A DNA stretch of 64,000 nucleotides from Natrarchaeobius halalkaliphilus (GTDB lineage: Archaea; Halobacteriota; Halobacteria; Halobacteriales; Natrialbaceae), in assembly GCF_003841485.1 (NCBI RefSeq), contig NZ_REFY01000005.1:62001-126000 (forward strand). Reading direction: 5' to 3'. The notes below the pieces were generated by a model, which worked only from the letters and a program-made list of their open reading frames with translations, made no database searches and was not told the origin of the DNA. The position numbers and the translations under genes are program-made. Of the stretch, positions 17,596-27,379 are shown piece by piece. How positions within the stretch are numbered: position 1 is the stretch's first letter; every line of letters begins with the position of its first letter.

Positions 17596-18600
17596 TTACG
17601 GTTCGAGGACGACGCGGAACCTGGCGTCACCGCTTTTCATGCGGTCGTAGGCGACGTCGGCCTCCTCGAGTGGGTACCGCTCCACCTTCGGCGCGACGTC
17701 GTGGAGCGCGCTGAACGCGAGCGCATCTTCCGAATCCGCTGCGGTTCCCGACGACCAGCCCGTGATCGATCGCTGATTGTCGATCAGTTCCAGCACGTCG
17801 ACGTCGACCGACTCGTCGGGAACGCCGAGCGTGATCAGTTCCCCGCCGACGCCGAGCCCGGAGACGACGGACTGGATCGCCCGGCTGTTCGGCGCAGTCG
17901 CCAGGACGACCGACGCACCTCCCAGATTCGCGAGTTCGTCTCCCGGATCCCGCGATCGGGCGTCGACGTAGTGATCCGCACCGAGTGCGTGCGCGAGCTC
18001 GCGCTTTTCGGTCCCACGGGAGATCGCGACGGTTTCGAATCCGGCGGCGCTCGCGAACTGAATACCGAGGTGACCGAGTCCACCGATGCCCTGGATACCG
18101 ACGACGTCTCCGTCCCGCGTGTCGGCAAGCTGGAGCGATCTGTACGTGCTGACGCCCGCACAGAGCAGCGGTGCGGCCGCCGTCGAATCCAGTTCCTCGG
18201 GAACGCGAGCGAGCGCTTCGGCCGACGCGACCACGTACTCGGCGTAGCCCCCGTCCCGATCGATACCGGTGATCTGCTCGTGGCGGCAGTTGATGAAGCG
18301 TCCTCGTCGACACGGATCGCAGGTGAAACAGTGGCTCCCGTGCCAGCCGACCCCTGCTCGGGTGCCCGGCTCCCAGGTCTCGACGTCCGATCCGACGGCG
18401 TCGACGCGACCGACGATCTCGTGACCCGGAATCCGCGGGTACGTGATTCCGTCCCAGTTCCCCTCCTTGACGTACGAGTCGCTGTGACAGACGCCGCACG
18501 CCTCGACCTCGAGACGCACCTCGCCGTCGCCGGGGGCTGGTCGCTCCCGGTCGACGCAATCGAACGATCCGCCCGCCGACTCGACCTGAACGGCTCTCAT
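17596..18600 (-). CDS. Zinc-dependent alcohol dehydrogenase (MDR superfamily)
   Basis: 334 residues. Catalytic zinc ligands are in CGVCHSD and GHEIVG, and the four-cysteine structural zinc lobe lies in HCFTCDPCRRGRFINC. The nucleotide loop reads GIGGLGHLG. This is close to the broad-substrate archaeal and bacterial alcohol dehydrogenases (AdhP/AdhA-like) that oxidise primary alcohols with NAD(P)+. The start at 18600 matches the usual MRAVQV beginning. It is convergent with the Tm-1-like gene and could supply aldehyde to the dehydrogenase at 19859 (inference). Confidence 0.88.
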   Translation of the reverse strand: MRAVQVESAGGSFDCVDRERPAPGDGEVRLEVEACGVCHSDSYVKEGNWDGITYPRIPGHEIVGRVDAVGSDVETWEPGTRAGVGWHGSHCFTCDPCRRGRFINCRHEQITGIDRDGGYAEYVVASAEALARVPEELDSTAAAPLLCAGVSTYRSLQLADTRDGDVVGIQGIGGLGHLGIQFASAAGFETVAISRGTEKRELAHALGADHYVDARSRDPGDELANLGGASVVLATAPNSRAIQSVVSGLGVGGELITLGVPDESVDVDVLELIDNQRSITGWSSGTAADSEDALAFSALHDVAPKVERYPLEEADVAYDRMKSGDARFRVVLEP

Positions 18601-18789
18601 ACACGTATCACGTCCGATCACCTTTTCGGTAATCGAGTAAACCCTCTCGATCCTCCGTAATAGTTATTCCGCCAAAGGGGCCCAGGACCGCTCGTGATCA
18701 CGTCGTCGATTTTCCTCGCTACCACAGTAGAAACACTTAAGTCTACGAGAGAGTCAGTTAGTGACACATCGCTTACTAGGTGTCCAGAG

Positions 18790-19767
18790 ATGAAACTCGC
18801 AACTTTTGAACCCCCGGAAGAGGCTTGTCTCGATCAGCGCGTCGGATGTTACGACGACGACGCGGAGACGCTAGTCGACGTGACCGCCGCGTACGCGACG
18901 TTGCTCGCGAATCGAGGGGAGCAGTGCCCCAACGAGATCGCACGGGCACACGCACCGACCGACATGATCGCGTTCTTAGAGCGCGGAGAGCGGGCGACGG
19001 ACGCGGCCGAGGAGGCGATCGAGTTCGTCCGAGAAACCGGTGGCGGTACCGGAATCGACGGACGCAGACTCGCGTACGACCTCGACGAGGTGTCCCTCCT
19101 CAGTCCCGTTCCCAATCCGACGTCCCTTCGCGATTACATGGTCGTAGAAGAGCACGTTCGGAACGCACTCGGCGACGACATCCCGGAGGAGTGGTTCGAA
19201 TTACCGGTGTACTACAAGGCGGACAGTAACTGTATCGGTCATCCCGACCAGGATATCGAGTGGCCGAGTTACACCGAGGAGATGGATTACGAGCTGGAAC
19301 TCGCCGCGGTTATCGGGAAAGAGGGACGCGATATCGCCGCGGAAAACGCCGACGAGTACATCGCCGGCTACACCATCTACAACGATCTGAGCGCTCGAGA
19401 TATGCAGTTCCGGGAGATGGAAGTAAATCTCGGTCCGTCCAAGGGGAAGGATTTCAACGGCTCGAACGTGCTGGGCCCCTTCCTCGTCACTCCGAATTCG
19501 ATCCGGATAGACGACGTCCGGATGACGGCTCGCGTGAACGGCGAGGTCTGGTCGGAGGGGACGCTCGGAGCGATGCAACACTCGTTCGCGGAAATGATCG
19601 AACACACCTCCCAGAGTCAGTATCTCTACCCGGGCGACGTGCTCGGGAGCGGAACGATCGGGATGGGGTGTGGACTCGAAATGGATCGGTATCTCAGCCG
19701 CGGCGACACCGTCGAACTCGAGGTCGAAGGTATCGGCACGTTGCGAAACCGGATCGTCGAACTGTGA
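18790..19767 (+). CDS. Fumarylacetoacetate hydrolase family protein
   Basis: 325 residues. The catalytic FAH domain occupies the C-terminal two thirds. The metal-binding acid pattern is seen in YELELAAVIGK, followed by YTIYNDLSARDMQ and KGKDFNGSNVLGPFLV. Family members hydrolyse C-C bonds in fumarylacetoacetate or fumarylpyruvate, or hydrate and decarboxylate 2-oxo-dienoates, late in aromatic-ring degradation. The ATG at 18790 is chosen because homology begins there. Its neighbours (alcohol and aldehyde dehydrogenases, VOC proteins) fit a ring-cleavage pathway, but the substrate is unknown. Confidence 0.85.
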   Translation: MKLATFEPPEEACLDQRVGCYDDDAETLVDVTAAYATLLANRGEQCPNEIARAHAPTDMIAFLERGERATDAAEEAIEFVRETGGGTGIDGRRLAYDLDEVSLLSPVPNPTSLRDYMVVEEHVRNALGDDIPEEWFELPVYYKADSNCIGHPDQDIEWPSYTEEMDYELELAAVIGKEGRDIAAENADEYIAGYTIYNDLSARDMQFREMEVNLGPSKGKDFNGSNVLGPFLVTPNSIRIDDVRMTARVNGEVWSEGTLGAMQHSFAEMIEHTSQSQYLYPGDVLGSGTIGMGCGLEMDRYLSRGDTVELEVEGIGTLRNRIVEL

Positions 19768-19858
19768 TCCGCTGAGAGCGTGACCGCGTCGACAATTCCG
19801 CGATCGGCCGCCTTATCCGATGTGCGAAGCAGAAATGGTCGTTGCGACGGCGTCCGTC

Positions 19859-21223
19859 TTATTCCTGTACCCACACCGTCTTCTCGTTCACGAACTCGTG
19901 TATCCCCTGCTGGCTCAGTTCGCGGCCGTACCCGGAGTCTTTGATTCCGCCGAACGGCACCCTGGGGTCTGATTTGACGATCTCGTTTACGAAGACGCAG
20001 CCGGCTTCGATTCGACCGGCCAGTCGTTCTCCGCGCTCGAGGTCCTCCGTCCAGACCGATCCGCCCAGTCCGTACCGGGTCCGGTTCGCGATTTCGATCG
20101 CTTCTTCGGCGTCGTCGGCGCGAATCACCGCGGCGACGGGACCGAACGTTTCTTCACTCGCCGCCGGACAGTCCCGCGGAACGTCCGTCAGGACCGTCGG
20201 CGGATAGAAGTGACCGTCTCCTTCGAGCGGCTTTCCACCTGTTACGACCGTCGCACCGGCTTCTCGACTCTGTTCGACCTGCTCGTGTAACTCCTCCATC
20301 AGTCCCGCTCTCGCCTGGGGTCCGACGTCGGTCGATTCGTCGAGCGGATCTCCCACCTCCAGTTCCCGAACTCCCTCCACGAACCGATCGGTGAACTCGT
20401 CGTAGACCTCGTCCACGACGACGAACCGCTTTGCGGCGATACACGACTGGCCGGAGTTCTGATTTCTCGCCGTTACCGCCGTCTCGACGGCCGACTCGAG
20501 CGGCGCGTCTTCGAGCACGACGAACGGATCGCTGCCACCCAGCTCGAGGACGGTTTTCTTGAGCTCGCGCCCGGCCGTTTCGGCCACCGCTTTGCCGGCG
20601 AACTCGCTTCCGGTTACCGTCACCGCTCGTACCCTCGAGTTCGTTATCACGTCGTCAACTTTACTCGAACCGATGAGCAGCGAGGAGAACGCGCTCTCCG
20701 GGAATCCGGCTTTTTCGAACACTTCTTCGATCGCGAGCGCACAGCCGGGCACGTTCGACGCGTGTTTGAGAACGCCGACGTTGCCGGCGGCCAGCGTCGG
20801 GGCCGCGAACCGAAACGCCTGCCAGAACGGATAATTCCAGGGCATGACGGCCAGAACGACTCCCAGCGGCTCGTATCGGACGTACGCTTTGGCCTCGGGA
20901 ACCGTCCCGATCACCTCGTTCTGGAGCAACTCGATCGCTCGTTCGGCGTAGAACTCGCACCCCCAGGCACACTTTTCGACCTCCGCGACCGCCTGCGAGA
21001 CGGGTTTCCCCATCTCTCGAGTGATGAGTTCGGCGTACTCCTGCTTGTTGTTCCGGAGAATCTCAGCCGCGTTCGCCAGTAGCTGCTGGCGCTCTCGGAT
21101 CTCCGTCTGGCTCCAGTCAGCGAACGCCCGATCCGCCTCCTCCAGGGCGGTCTCGACTTCGCCGTCGGTGTACTCGGCGTAGCTATCGATAGTCTCCTCA
21201 GTAGTTGGATTGACGCTCTCCAT
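19859..21223 (-). CDS. NAD(P)-dependent aldehyde dehydrogenase, succinate-semialdehyde dehydrogenase-like
   Basis: 454 residues, a complete aldehyde dehydrogenase. Conserved residues visible are N130 (MPWNYPFW), K153, general base E227 (ELGGSDPF) and nucleophile C261 (NSGQSCIAAKRF). Sequence style (VNPTTEETI, then PFGGIKDSGYGRELS near the end) matches the SSADH/GabD group. It would oxidise a semialdehyde to the acid in the cytoplasm. The start at 21223 is preferred over an upstream ATG with a non-haloarchaeal N-terminus. Divergent from the VOC gene at 21390. Confidence 0.88.
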   Translation of the reverse strand: MESVNPTTEETIDSYAEYTDGEVETALEEADRAFADWSQTEIRERQQLLANAAEILRNNKQEYAELITREMGKPVSQAVAEVEKCAWGCEFYAERAIELLQNEVIGTVPEAKAYVRYEPLGVVLAVMPWNYPFWQAFRFAAPTLAAGNVGVLKHASNVPGCALAIEEVFEKAGFPESAFSSLLIGSSKVDDVITNSRVRAVTVTGSEFAGKAVAETAGRELKKTVLELGGSDPFVVLEDAPLESAVETAVTARNQNSGQSCIAAKRFVVVDEVYDEFTDRFVEGVRELEVGDPLDESTDVGPQARAGLMEELHEQVEQSREAGATVVTGGKPLEGDGHFYPPTVLTDVPRDCPAASEETFGPVAAVIRADDAEEAIEIANRTRYGLGGSVWTEDLERGERLAGRIEAGCVFVNEIVKSDPRVPFGGIKDSGYGRELSQQGIHEFVNEKTVWVQE

Positions 21224-21389
21224 ATTCCGGCGGATACTACAGAGGCAAAACACCTAACGCTTCCGCAACGAACCCCGGCCCGCGGACCGCATGGTCCAGC
21301 CTCGTCGACTCCTGGTGAAGCCGCTGTACACCGGTAATTTTATACATTTGTTGATGAAACACAACGGTGGACAGTAGCGTCCCATAGTA

Positions 21390-21839
21390 ATGATTGGAAC
21401 TGCACACCACTACGGCGTTACAGTATCGAATCTCGACGACGTGTTGCCGTTTTATCGCGATACCCTCGGCCTCGAGGTTATCTCTGAGGGGCACGTAGAA
21501 CGCGACACGGAGGATAGCGAAAAGTTCGAACACTTCGTCGGCGTCGACGGCGCGGTCGACGTCGAGGTCGTTTTCCTCGATGCGGGCGGCTGTCAGATCG
21601 AGTTACTCCAGTACAACCATCCTCCGGGCGACGACGCTCACGGCGCGAACAACAACGATGCGGGCGCTTCGCACTTTTGTCTCGAGGTCGACGACATCGA
21701 CGCAGTCTACGAGGAACTCACCGACGAGGGGATCGAATTCATCTACGAACCGATCACGCTCTCGAAAGGCGTTCGCGTGGCGTACATGTACGATCCGGAA
21801 GGCAACGTCGTGGAGCTCTCCGATCGGTCGCGGATGTGA
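21390..21839 (+). CDS. VOC superfamily protein, methylmalonyl-CoA epimerase/glyoxalase-like
   Basis: 149 residues spanning two VOC modules. Metal-ligand positions are visible: His in AHHYGVTV, Glu in GCQIELLQY, His in GASHFCLEV and Glu in GNVVELSDR. That four-ligand layout is shared by methylmalonyl-CoA epimerase and related isomerases. A TATA-like TTTATACAT is centred about 55 bases upstream. It opens the stretch leading to the molybdenum hydroxylase genes and may be cotranscribed with the next gene, 51 bases on. Reaction not assigned. Confidence 0.78.
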   Translation: MIGTAHHYGVTVSNLDDVLPFYRDTLGLEVISEGHVERDTEDSEKFEHFVGVDGAVDVEVVFLDAGGCQIELLQYNHPPGDDAHGANNNDAGASHFCLEVDDIDAVYEELTDEGIEFIYEPITLSKGVRVAYMYDPEGNVVELSDRSRM

Positions 21840-21890
21840 ACGGATCTACAAAAGATTCAAGTGTACTACGGATAACCAATACATATACAA

Positions 21891-22397
21891 ATGAGTATGA
21901 TATTCGACGGTGAGTTCGAGACTCACCGTGCTCCCGACGAACTGTGGACCTACTTCGCCGATCCCGATATCGTTGCGGACTGCGCGCCCGGAATGGAAGA
22001 GATGAACCACATCTCGGATTCGGAGTACGAGGCCACGATCACCGTCGGCGTCGGCAGCGTCAAACCAACGTTTTCGGTCGATGCGACCGTACTGGAGATG
22101 GAAGAGCCGGAAAAGTTGGTGATGAAAGCCGAGGGTAGCGGCGGGCGAAAAGGAGCGTTCGACGCCGTATCGAGGATGGAAATGACCGAAAGCGAGGACG
22201 GGGGAACGATTCTTAAGTGGGAGGCCGAAGCAAACGTTTCCGGTATCATCGCCAGTCTCGGCCAGCGTGCCCTCGGAAGCGTGGCGGAACGACTCATCGG
22301 TCAGTTCTTCGACTGCATGGAGGGGAAGGTGGAAGAAGGGGTGGATGCGACGCCTCGGATGGCACCGAAACCGGACGTCGAAGCCGATCTCGACTGA
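21891..22397 (+). CDS. coxG: CoxG-like SRPBCC domain protein
   Basis: 168 residues with the CoxG/START-like pattern: APDELWTYFADPDIVADCAPGMEEM at the start and a C-terminal GSVAERLIGQFFDCMEGKVEEGV helix. CoxG proteins accompany CO-dehydrogenase-type molybdenum hydroxylases and help tether or mature the enzyme at the membrane. Its place just before the FAD, Fe-S and Mo subunit genes supports that role here. There is no transmembrane segment. Confidence 0.85.
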   Translation: MSMIFDGEFETHRAPDELWTYFADPDIVADCAPGMEEMNHISDSEYEATITVGVGSVKPTFSVDATVLEMEEPEKLVMKAEGSGGRKGAFDAVSRMEMTESEDGGTILKWEAEANVSGIIASLGQRALGSVAERLIGQFFDCMEGKVEEGVDATPRMAPKPDVEADLD

Positions 22398-22516
22398 GCG
22401 GATCGACGAATTCGTCTTCGGTAACCTCTTCGAGGCACCACTGGGGAACTCTGCCCGTCGGTTCCTTCTTTCACAACCGGACTACTTTTGTCCCGTGATA
22501 ACGGATTTCGGGTCAC

Positions 22517-22762
22517 ATGGCACAACACTGTCCGGTCTGTGGAGACGTCTTCGAACACGTGCGACGAGAACGGCCCGAGGATCCGTCGTCCCATCCGGAT
22601 GCGATTCCGGGCCCCAATGCGTCGATCGAAGTCGAGGATCTCTGTCGAACCGACGACGACGATCAGTGGGACCGCATCTGTCACAAGGCCGCGATCGAAC
22701 GCGCCCACGGATCGATTATTCCCGTTCTCGAGGTTTTCTATCACTACTACGGCGACGACTGA
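22517..22762 (+). CDS. Small cysteine-containing protein next to the molybdenum hydroxylase genes
   Basis: 81 residues, acidic, beginning with a C-P-V-C knuckle and holding two more cysteines (DLCRTDD and DRICHKAA), which could complete a zinc site. Codon use is haloarchaeal and the frame is intact. No family is recognised. Position between coxG and the FAD subunit suggests an accessory, regulatory or assembly role, but that is inference from context only. Confidence 0.6.
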   Translation: MAQHCPVCGDVFEHVRRERPEDPSSHPDAIPGPNASIEVEDLCRTDDDDQWDRICHKAAIERAHGSIIPVLEVFYHYYGDD

Positions 22763-22913
22763 CCGTTATCATTCCCCAGCTTTGGAGGCCTCGCCCGCGA
22801 TAGTTCGGCTGGTTCGTCGCCGTCCCGAACTCACGCTGACGTCCGAGAGTGGTGCGAGTGTCATCAACAGGCAAAGATTTATGGTTCAGGTGATACCAAT
22901 TCTACCCTGTATC

Positions 22914-23804
22914 ATGAAATCAGAACCGTTCGTGTATCATTCACCGGTATCGGTGGAGGAAGTCGTATCGTTGATGAACGAGCACGATCACGCCGAACTC
23001 GTCGCCGGGAATCAGTCGCTCGCGATCCAGATGAACAACCGATTAGCGACGCCGGATCACCTGATCGACCTCAACGACGTGGACGACCTCGCGTACCTCG
23101 ACGAGCGTGACGGCGCGATCGAAATCGGTGCGATGACGACTCACAACACGATCGCAGAGTCGGACGTCATCGACCGAAAGTTGCCGATCCTCTCGGAGGC
23201 TGCACGGCAGATCGCCGGTCCGTCGGTCAGGAACGTGGGAACGCTGGGCGGCGGCATCGGCGAGGCCGATCCGGCGGGCAACTATCCGACCGTGCTGACC
23301 GCACTGGACGCGACGATCACGCTCACGTCGGAATCCGGCGATCGCTCCGTCGGCGTCGATGATTTCTTCATCGCGTACATGATGACCGAGGTCGGTGAGA
23401 ACGAAATGATAACCGGTGCCACCGTTCCGACCGACCCGTTCCCGATTGGCCGGACCGGAATGTCTTTCCTCGAGCTCAAACGCGTTTCACACACCTGGCC
23501 CAAACTGAGCGCGGCAGGGATCGTCCGAGTTGACGATCCGACCGCGAGCGAGCCTACCGTCGAGGAGGCGCGTCTAACATTCGCCAACGCGTCGGACACG
23601 CCGCTTCGAGTCGAGGCAGCGGAGAGTGCGATCGAAGGAACGTCGCTGACCGACGATGCGCTCGACGAAGCAGCAGGGATCGCGATGGATAGCGCCGATC
23701 CGGCGGACGAGATGCAGGCCGAGGCCGAGTACAAGGAAGAACAGGTTGGTATCTTCACCGAGCGTGCGCTTCGAGAGGCGTACGACCGAGCTCTGGACCA
23801 GTAG
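22914..23804 (+). CDS. coxM: Molybdenum hydroxylase FAD-binding subunit (CoxM/XdhB-like)
   Basis: 296 residues. The FAD-binding loops appear as AGNQSLAIQMNNRLATPDHL and GNVGTLGGGIGEADPAGNYP, followed by the CO-dehydrogenase flavoprotein C-terminal domain. It passes electrons from the Fe-S subunit to its acceptor. The ATG at 22914 is chosen because homology begins there and a TATA-like GATTTATGG lies about 35 bases upstream. The longer upstream frame is basic and not haloarchaeal in character. Followed by the Fe-S subunit after a 160-base gap. Confidence 0.88.
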   Translation: MKSEPFVYHSPVSVEEVVSLMNEHDHAELVAGNQSLAIQMNNRLATPDHLIDLNDVDDLAYLDERDGAIEIGAMTTHNTIAESDVIDRKLPILSEAARQIAGPSVRNVGTLGGGIGEADPAGNYPTVLTALDATITLTSESGDRSVGVDDFFIAYMMTEVGENEMITGATVPTDPFPIGRTGMSFLELKRVSHTWPKLSAAGIVRVDDPTASEPTVEEARLTFANASDTPLRVEAAESAIEGTSLTDDALDEAAGIAMDSADPADEMQAEAEYKEEQVGIFTERALREAYDRALDQ

Positions 23805-23965
23805 TACGTATCAAACACCGCGTTCGGACCACGCAACCGTTCAGTCACCATCCGATTCACGCGAAACAAAAGACGAGGTCGAACTGACCGCACGCAGGAG
23901 TCACGTACTCTTCAGCGAAAAAACTAAGATGCCTGGAAAGAAAAACAGAACCTGTGCGTTAAACC

Positions 23966-24484
23966 ATGATAGACAATACCAGTGATCGGCCTACGCAAGA
24001 GATTACTCTCACGGTCAACGGGAACGAAATTACGGAGGAGGTAGAGCCTCGACACAAATTATCGGACTTCTTGAGATATCGGGCCGATTCGACGGACGTC
24101 AGAGTGGGTTGTGAACACGGTGCGTGCGGAGCGTGTACCGTCGAGGTAGATGGAAAGAACGTGAAATCGTGTATGCTCTTTGCCGTTCAGGCCGACGGTT
24201 CTGACGTTCTGACGTCGACGGGTCTCAACGAAGACGATGGGCTGGGTCCGATTCAGGAGGCCTTCCACGAAAACCACGCGCTTCAGTGCGGATTTTGCAC
24301 GAGCGGGTTCATCATGGCGACGAAGGAGTTGTTGGAGAAAAATCCCGATCCCGACCGCGAGGAGATCGTCGATGGTCTCTCGGACAACATTTGTCGGTGT
24401 ACAGGATACGTGAACATCATCAAAGCGGTGGAGGACGCCGCCGACCGAATGGATACGGTAAGCCAGGCTACGGGTGACGACTAA
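23966..24484 (+). CDS. coxS: Molybdenum hydroxylase 2Fe-2S subunit (CoxS/XdhC-type ferredoxin subunit)
   Basis: 172 residues with both clusters. The plant-type 2Fe-2S site is C49, C54, C57 and C69 (GCEHGACGACTVE). The second, helical cluster is C108, C111, C143 and C145 (CGFCTSGF and ICRCTGY). All eight cysteines are present. It bridges electron flow from the Mo centre to FAD. Only two bases separate it from the large subunit, so the two are cotranscribed. Confidence 0.92.
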   Translation: MIDNTSDRPTQEITLTVNGNEITEEVEPRHKLSDFLRYRADSTDVRVGCEHGACGACTVEVDGKNVKSCMLFAVQADGSDVLTSTGLNEDDGLGPIQEAFHENHALQCGFCTSGFIMATKELLEKNPDPDREEIVDGLSDNICRCTGYVNIIKAVEDAADRMDTVSQATGDD

Positions 24485-24486
24485 CC

Positions 24487-27114
24487 ATGAGCCAAGCAGA
24501 AGAATCCAAAGCTGAGCGGATAAAAGAGGTAGAGGACCAAATCTCGAACCAGCCGACGCCGCAGAACTACGTCGGCTCGGAGGTTCGACGAAAGGAAGAC
24601 GAAAAAATACTGAAAGACCACCGGGAGTACGTTCAGGATCGAAATCCACCGAACGCGGTGCACGCAGCGTACGTTCGAAGTCCGCACCCTCACGCAGAAA
24701 TCAAGGATATCGACACGAGCGCGGCGGAAGAACACGACGAGTGCAAACTCGTAATGACCGTCGACGACTACAGAGACGCCGGCTACGCGCCGATGCTCTG
24801 CGGTATCCAGGAGTGGGCGGAGTGGCCGCTGGCCGACGGAAAAGTGACGTACGTCGGACAGTGCGTCGCGATGGTCGTCGCGACCGACCGATACGTCGCT
24901 GAGGACATCGCGGATCTCGTCGAGGTCGACTACGAGCGTCTCGATCCCCTCGTCGACGTCATGGAAGCCAGGGATTCCGACAACGTGCTCTACCCGGAGC
25001 TGGGGCCAAACGCCCCCTCCAACGTCGCGTTCGATGAGACGTTCGAACTCGGCGAGCCCGACAGGGTGTTCGAGGAGGCTGATCACGTCATCGAAAAGGA
25101 GTTCGACTGGGAAAGCCGCGCGTCCGGGGTTCCTCTCGAGACGCCGTCGGCTCTCGGAACGTGCAACATGAATCCCGAGGACGGGGAGGAAAAATTCCAC
25201 GTCTGGTCGAACCAGCAACTTCACACCTGGGCCGACGTCGCAATCTACGCCGCCCTCGATCAGCCGCGTGAAGAGGTTCGCGTCGAAGTTCCGTTGACCG
25301 CTGGTGGAAGTTACGGGACGAAACACGCGACCGTGTACCGTCACGCCGTGCTCACCGCCGTCGCCTCCGAGATGGTCGGCGGAAACCCGGTCAAGTACGT
25401 CGAAGATCGCATCGAGGACCTACAGGGCGGTGACAGCGCCTCGACCGATCGACACTACAAGGCGAAGATCGCGTTTACCGACGACGGTGAGATCCTGGCC
25501 AACGACTTCTGGCTCGCGGACAATTTCGGAGCGTTCCCGCGGTTCATCTGCACGAATCAGGTCCTGAAGCCCCTGGCCATCGTCAACGGTCCATACGACG
25601 TCGAGCACGCGCGCTACGAGTACGAGATCGTCTGTACGAACAAGATGCCCCAGACCTCCTACCGCGGCTTCGGAACGCCCGCACACAGCTGGGTGTGGGA
25701 GATGCTGATGGACGAAGCGGCGGACGTCCTCGATATGGATCCGACGGAGATCCGGCTGAAGAACTTCATCGACGAGGAGGACATGCCGTACAAGACGCCG
25801 TCGGCCAACGTCTACGGCGAAGGGGACTACTCGAAGACGGTCCAGAAAGTGTGGGATCTCGTCGAAGACGAGAAGGACGGTGGACTCCTCGATCCGGACC
25901 GGATCGAGGAGCTTCGTGAAGAGGGCATTTACCGCGGTTCCGGATCCGCGCTGGTGCTCGAGCCCGGTCTCGGCTGTTACGACTACCACACGCGCCAGTT
26001 CGTTCCGCGCGACGAGCTCGCGACGTACTACACCCCGGAGAACCGTGACTTCAGCGACGTCGTAACGATGGCGGAACCCCTCGAGGCCTACATTCGGACG
26101 GACGGAAAGGTCGTCGTGAAGATTTCGTCCGACGATCAGGGTCAGGGTCACCAGACCATCGCGTCGCAGATGTTGGCCGACGAGCTCGGGATCACGCCCG
26201 ACGACGTCGTCGTCCCACAACAGGACAACCTCGACGTCGCCAGCGACGTCGGGAGCGCGTCGTCGCGCATGGCTACGGTCATGTCGAGTGCCGCGATCGG
26301 TCTCGGGGAAAAACTGCGCGGCCAGCTCGAGGAACTCGCGGCCGATCACTGGGGTGTCGATGTTGAGCAGGCCGAGTTCGACGAAGGCGGCGTCAAATTG
26401 CTCTCGGCCGAGGGCGTCGACCCGGTCGACAAGCGCCACGCCGAGCGTCTCGAGCAGGAGTTCCTGACGCTCACTGAGCTCGTTCACATCGACAAGATGA
26501 TGGAAACCGGAGACTCCCACTTCAAGCCGCAGGCCGAACTCAAGACGTACGTGTACTACGAGTACCCGGACGTCGCCTACGAGAACAAGGAGTACTTCGA
26601 AGAAGCGATGATTCGAAAACGGCCCACGTATCCCAGCATCTCCTTCGCCGCTAACGTTCCGATCGTCGACGTCGACGTCGAAACCGGCGAGATCGAGATT
26701 CAGAAGATCTACTCCGTCCGCGACTCCGGACGCATCATCAATCCGATGATCGTCGAAGGCCAACACCACGGCGGTATCATGCAGGGTGTTGGTGCAGCCC
26801 TGCAAGAGGAGTTCGGGTACACCGAGGACGGTCAGCCGCAATCGACGACGTTCTTCGACATGATGCTGCCGAGCATCGAGAACGTTCCCGAACTCGAAAT
26901 CGAAAAGCAGGAGACGTGGTCCGTGTTCTCGAAATCCGGCGCGAAAGGGGTCGGCGAAACCGGTATCATGGACATTCCCGCGAGTCTCGCACACAGCGTC
27001 AACGACGCGCTCAAGCCGATCGACGTCACCGTCGAAGAGATGCCGATGACGCCGAATCGTGTTCGAAGCTGGGTCAGAAACTCCGAAGACGCTCCCGAAC
27101 CGGCAGACGACTAG
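24487..27114 (+). CDS. Molybdenum hydroxylase large (Mo-pterin) subunit, CoxL/XdhA family, not a form I CO dehydrogenase
   Basis: 875 residues, longer than the usual 770-810. It has the aldehyde oxidase/xanthine dehydrogenase N-terminal domain then the Mo-pterin domain. GGSYGTKH (about 273-280) corresponds to the GGGFG cofactor loop. The catalytic Glu is in GVGETG near residue 824. The active-site loop reads SYRGFGTP (391-398), not the AYxCSFR loop of true CO dehydrogenase, so it is a form II type enzyme hydroxylating an organic substrate such as an N-heterocycle, aldehyde or furan/CoA-linked acid. Substrate unknown. Confidence 0.88.
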   Translation: MSQAEESKAERIKEVEDQISNQPTPQNYVGSEVRRKEDEKILKDHREYVQDRNPPNAVHAAYVRSPHPHAEIKDIDTSAAEEHDECKLVMTVDDYRDAGYAPMLCGIQEWAEWPLADGKVTYVGQCVAMVVATDRYVAEDIADLVEVDYERLDPLVDVMEARDSDNVLYPELGPNAPSNVAFDETFELGEPDRVFEEADHVIEKEFDWESRASGVPLETPSALGTCNMNPEDGEEKFHVWSNQQLHTWADVAIYAALDQPREEVRVEVPLTAGGSYGTKHATVYRHAVLTAVASEMVGGNPVKYVEDRIEDLQGGDSASTDRHYKAKIAFTDDGEILANDFWLADNFGAFPRFICTNQVLKPLAIVNGPYDVEHARYEYEIVCTNKMPQTSYRGFGTPAHSWVWEMLMDEAADVLDMDPTEIRLKNFIDEEDMPYKTPSANVYGEGDYSKTVQKVWDLVEDEKDGGLLDPDRIEELREEGIYRGSGSALVLEPGLGCYDYHTRQFVPRDELATYYTPENRDFSDVVTMAEPLEAYIRTDGKVVVKISSDDQGQGHQTIASQMLADELGITPDDVVVPQQDNLDVASDVGSASSRMATVMSSAAIGLGEKLRGQLEELAADHWGVDVEQAEFDEGGVKLLSAEGVDPVDKRHAERLEQEFLTLTELVHIDKMMETGDSHFKPQAELKTYVYYEYPDVAYENKEYFEEAMIRKRPTYPSISFAANVPIVDVDVETGEIEIQKIYSVRDSGRIINPMIVEGQHHGGIMQGVGAALQEEFGYTEDGQPQSTTFFDMMLPSIENVPELEIEKQETWSVFSKSGAKGVGETGIMDIPASLAHSVNDALKPIDVTVEEMPMTPNRVRSWVRNSEDAPEPADD

Positions 27115-27379
27115 GTCGGATTCCCGTTCTCGAGTTGTCGATACTCACTCCCTCGAATCGAACGTTGCCGCGATTCGACGCCCGAAATTGAGGAACGTAG
27201 CGGTCGTTTTCCGTCCGGCACCGTTACACACCTCGAGCTAACCGATCGGACGTCGTCGTCGTCTCGAGACAATCGGTGCGTTTTCCGTCACCACTTGGCT
27301 ATTAATTACGGACAAATAGTATTAGATAGATTATCACTCCTCCCATAACATTTAGTGTGATTGCAACCAACAGGAGAAT

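Noticed and set aside
18694-18789. N-terminal extension of the FAH-family protein
   Set aside because: The extra 32 residues are not haloarchaeal in composition, and homology starts at the ATG at 18790.
24487-27114. True aerobic CO dehydrogenase large subunit
   Set aside because: The active-site loop is SYRGFGTP, lacking the Cys-containing AYxCSFR loop of form I enzymes.
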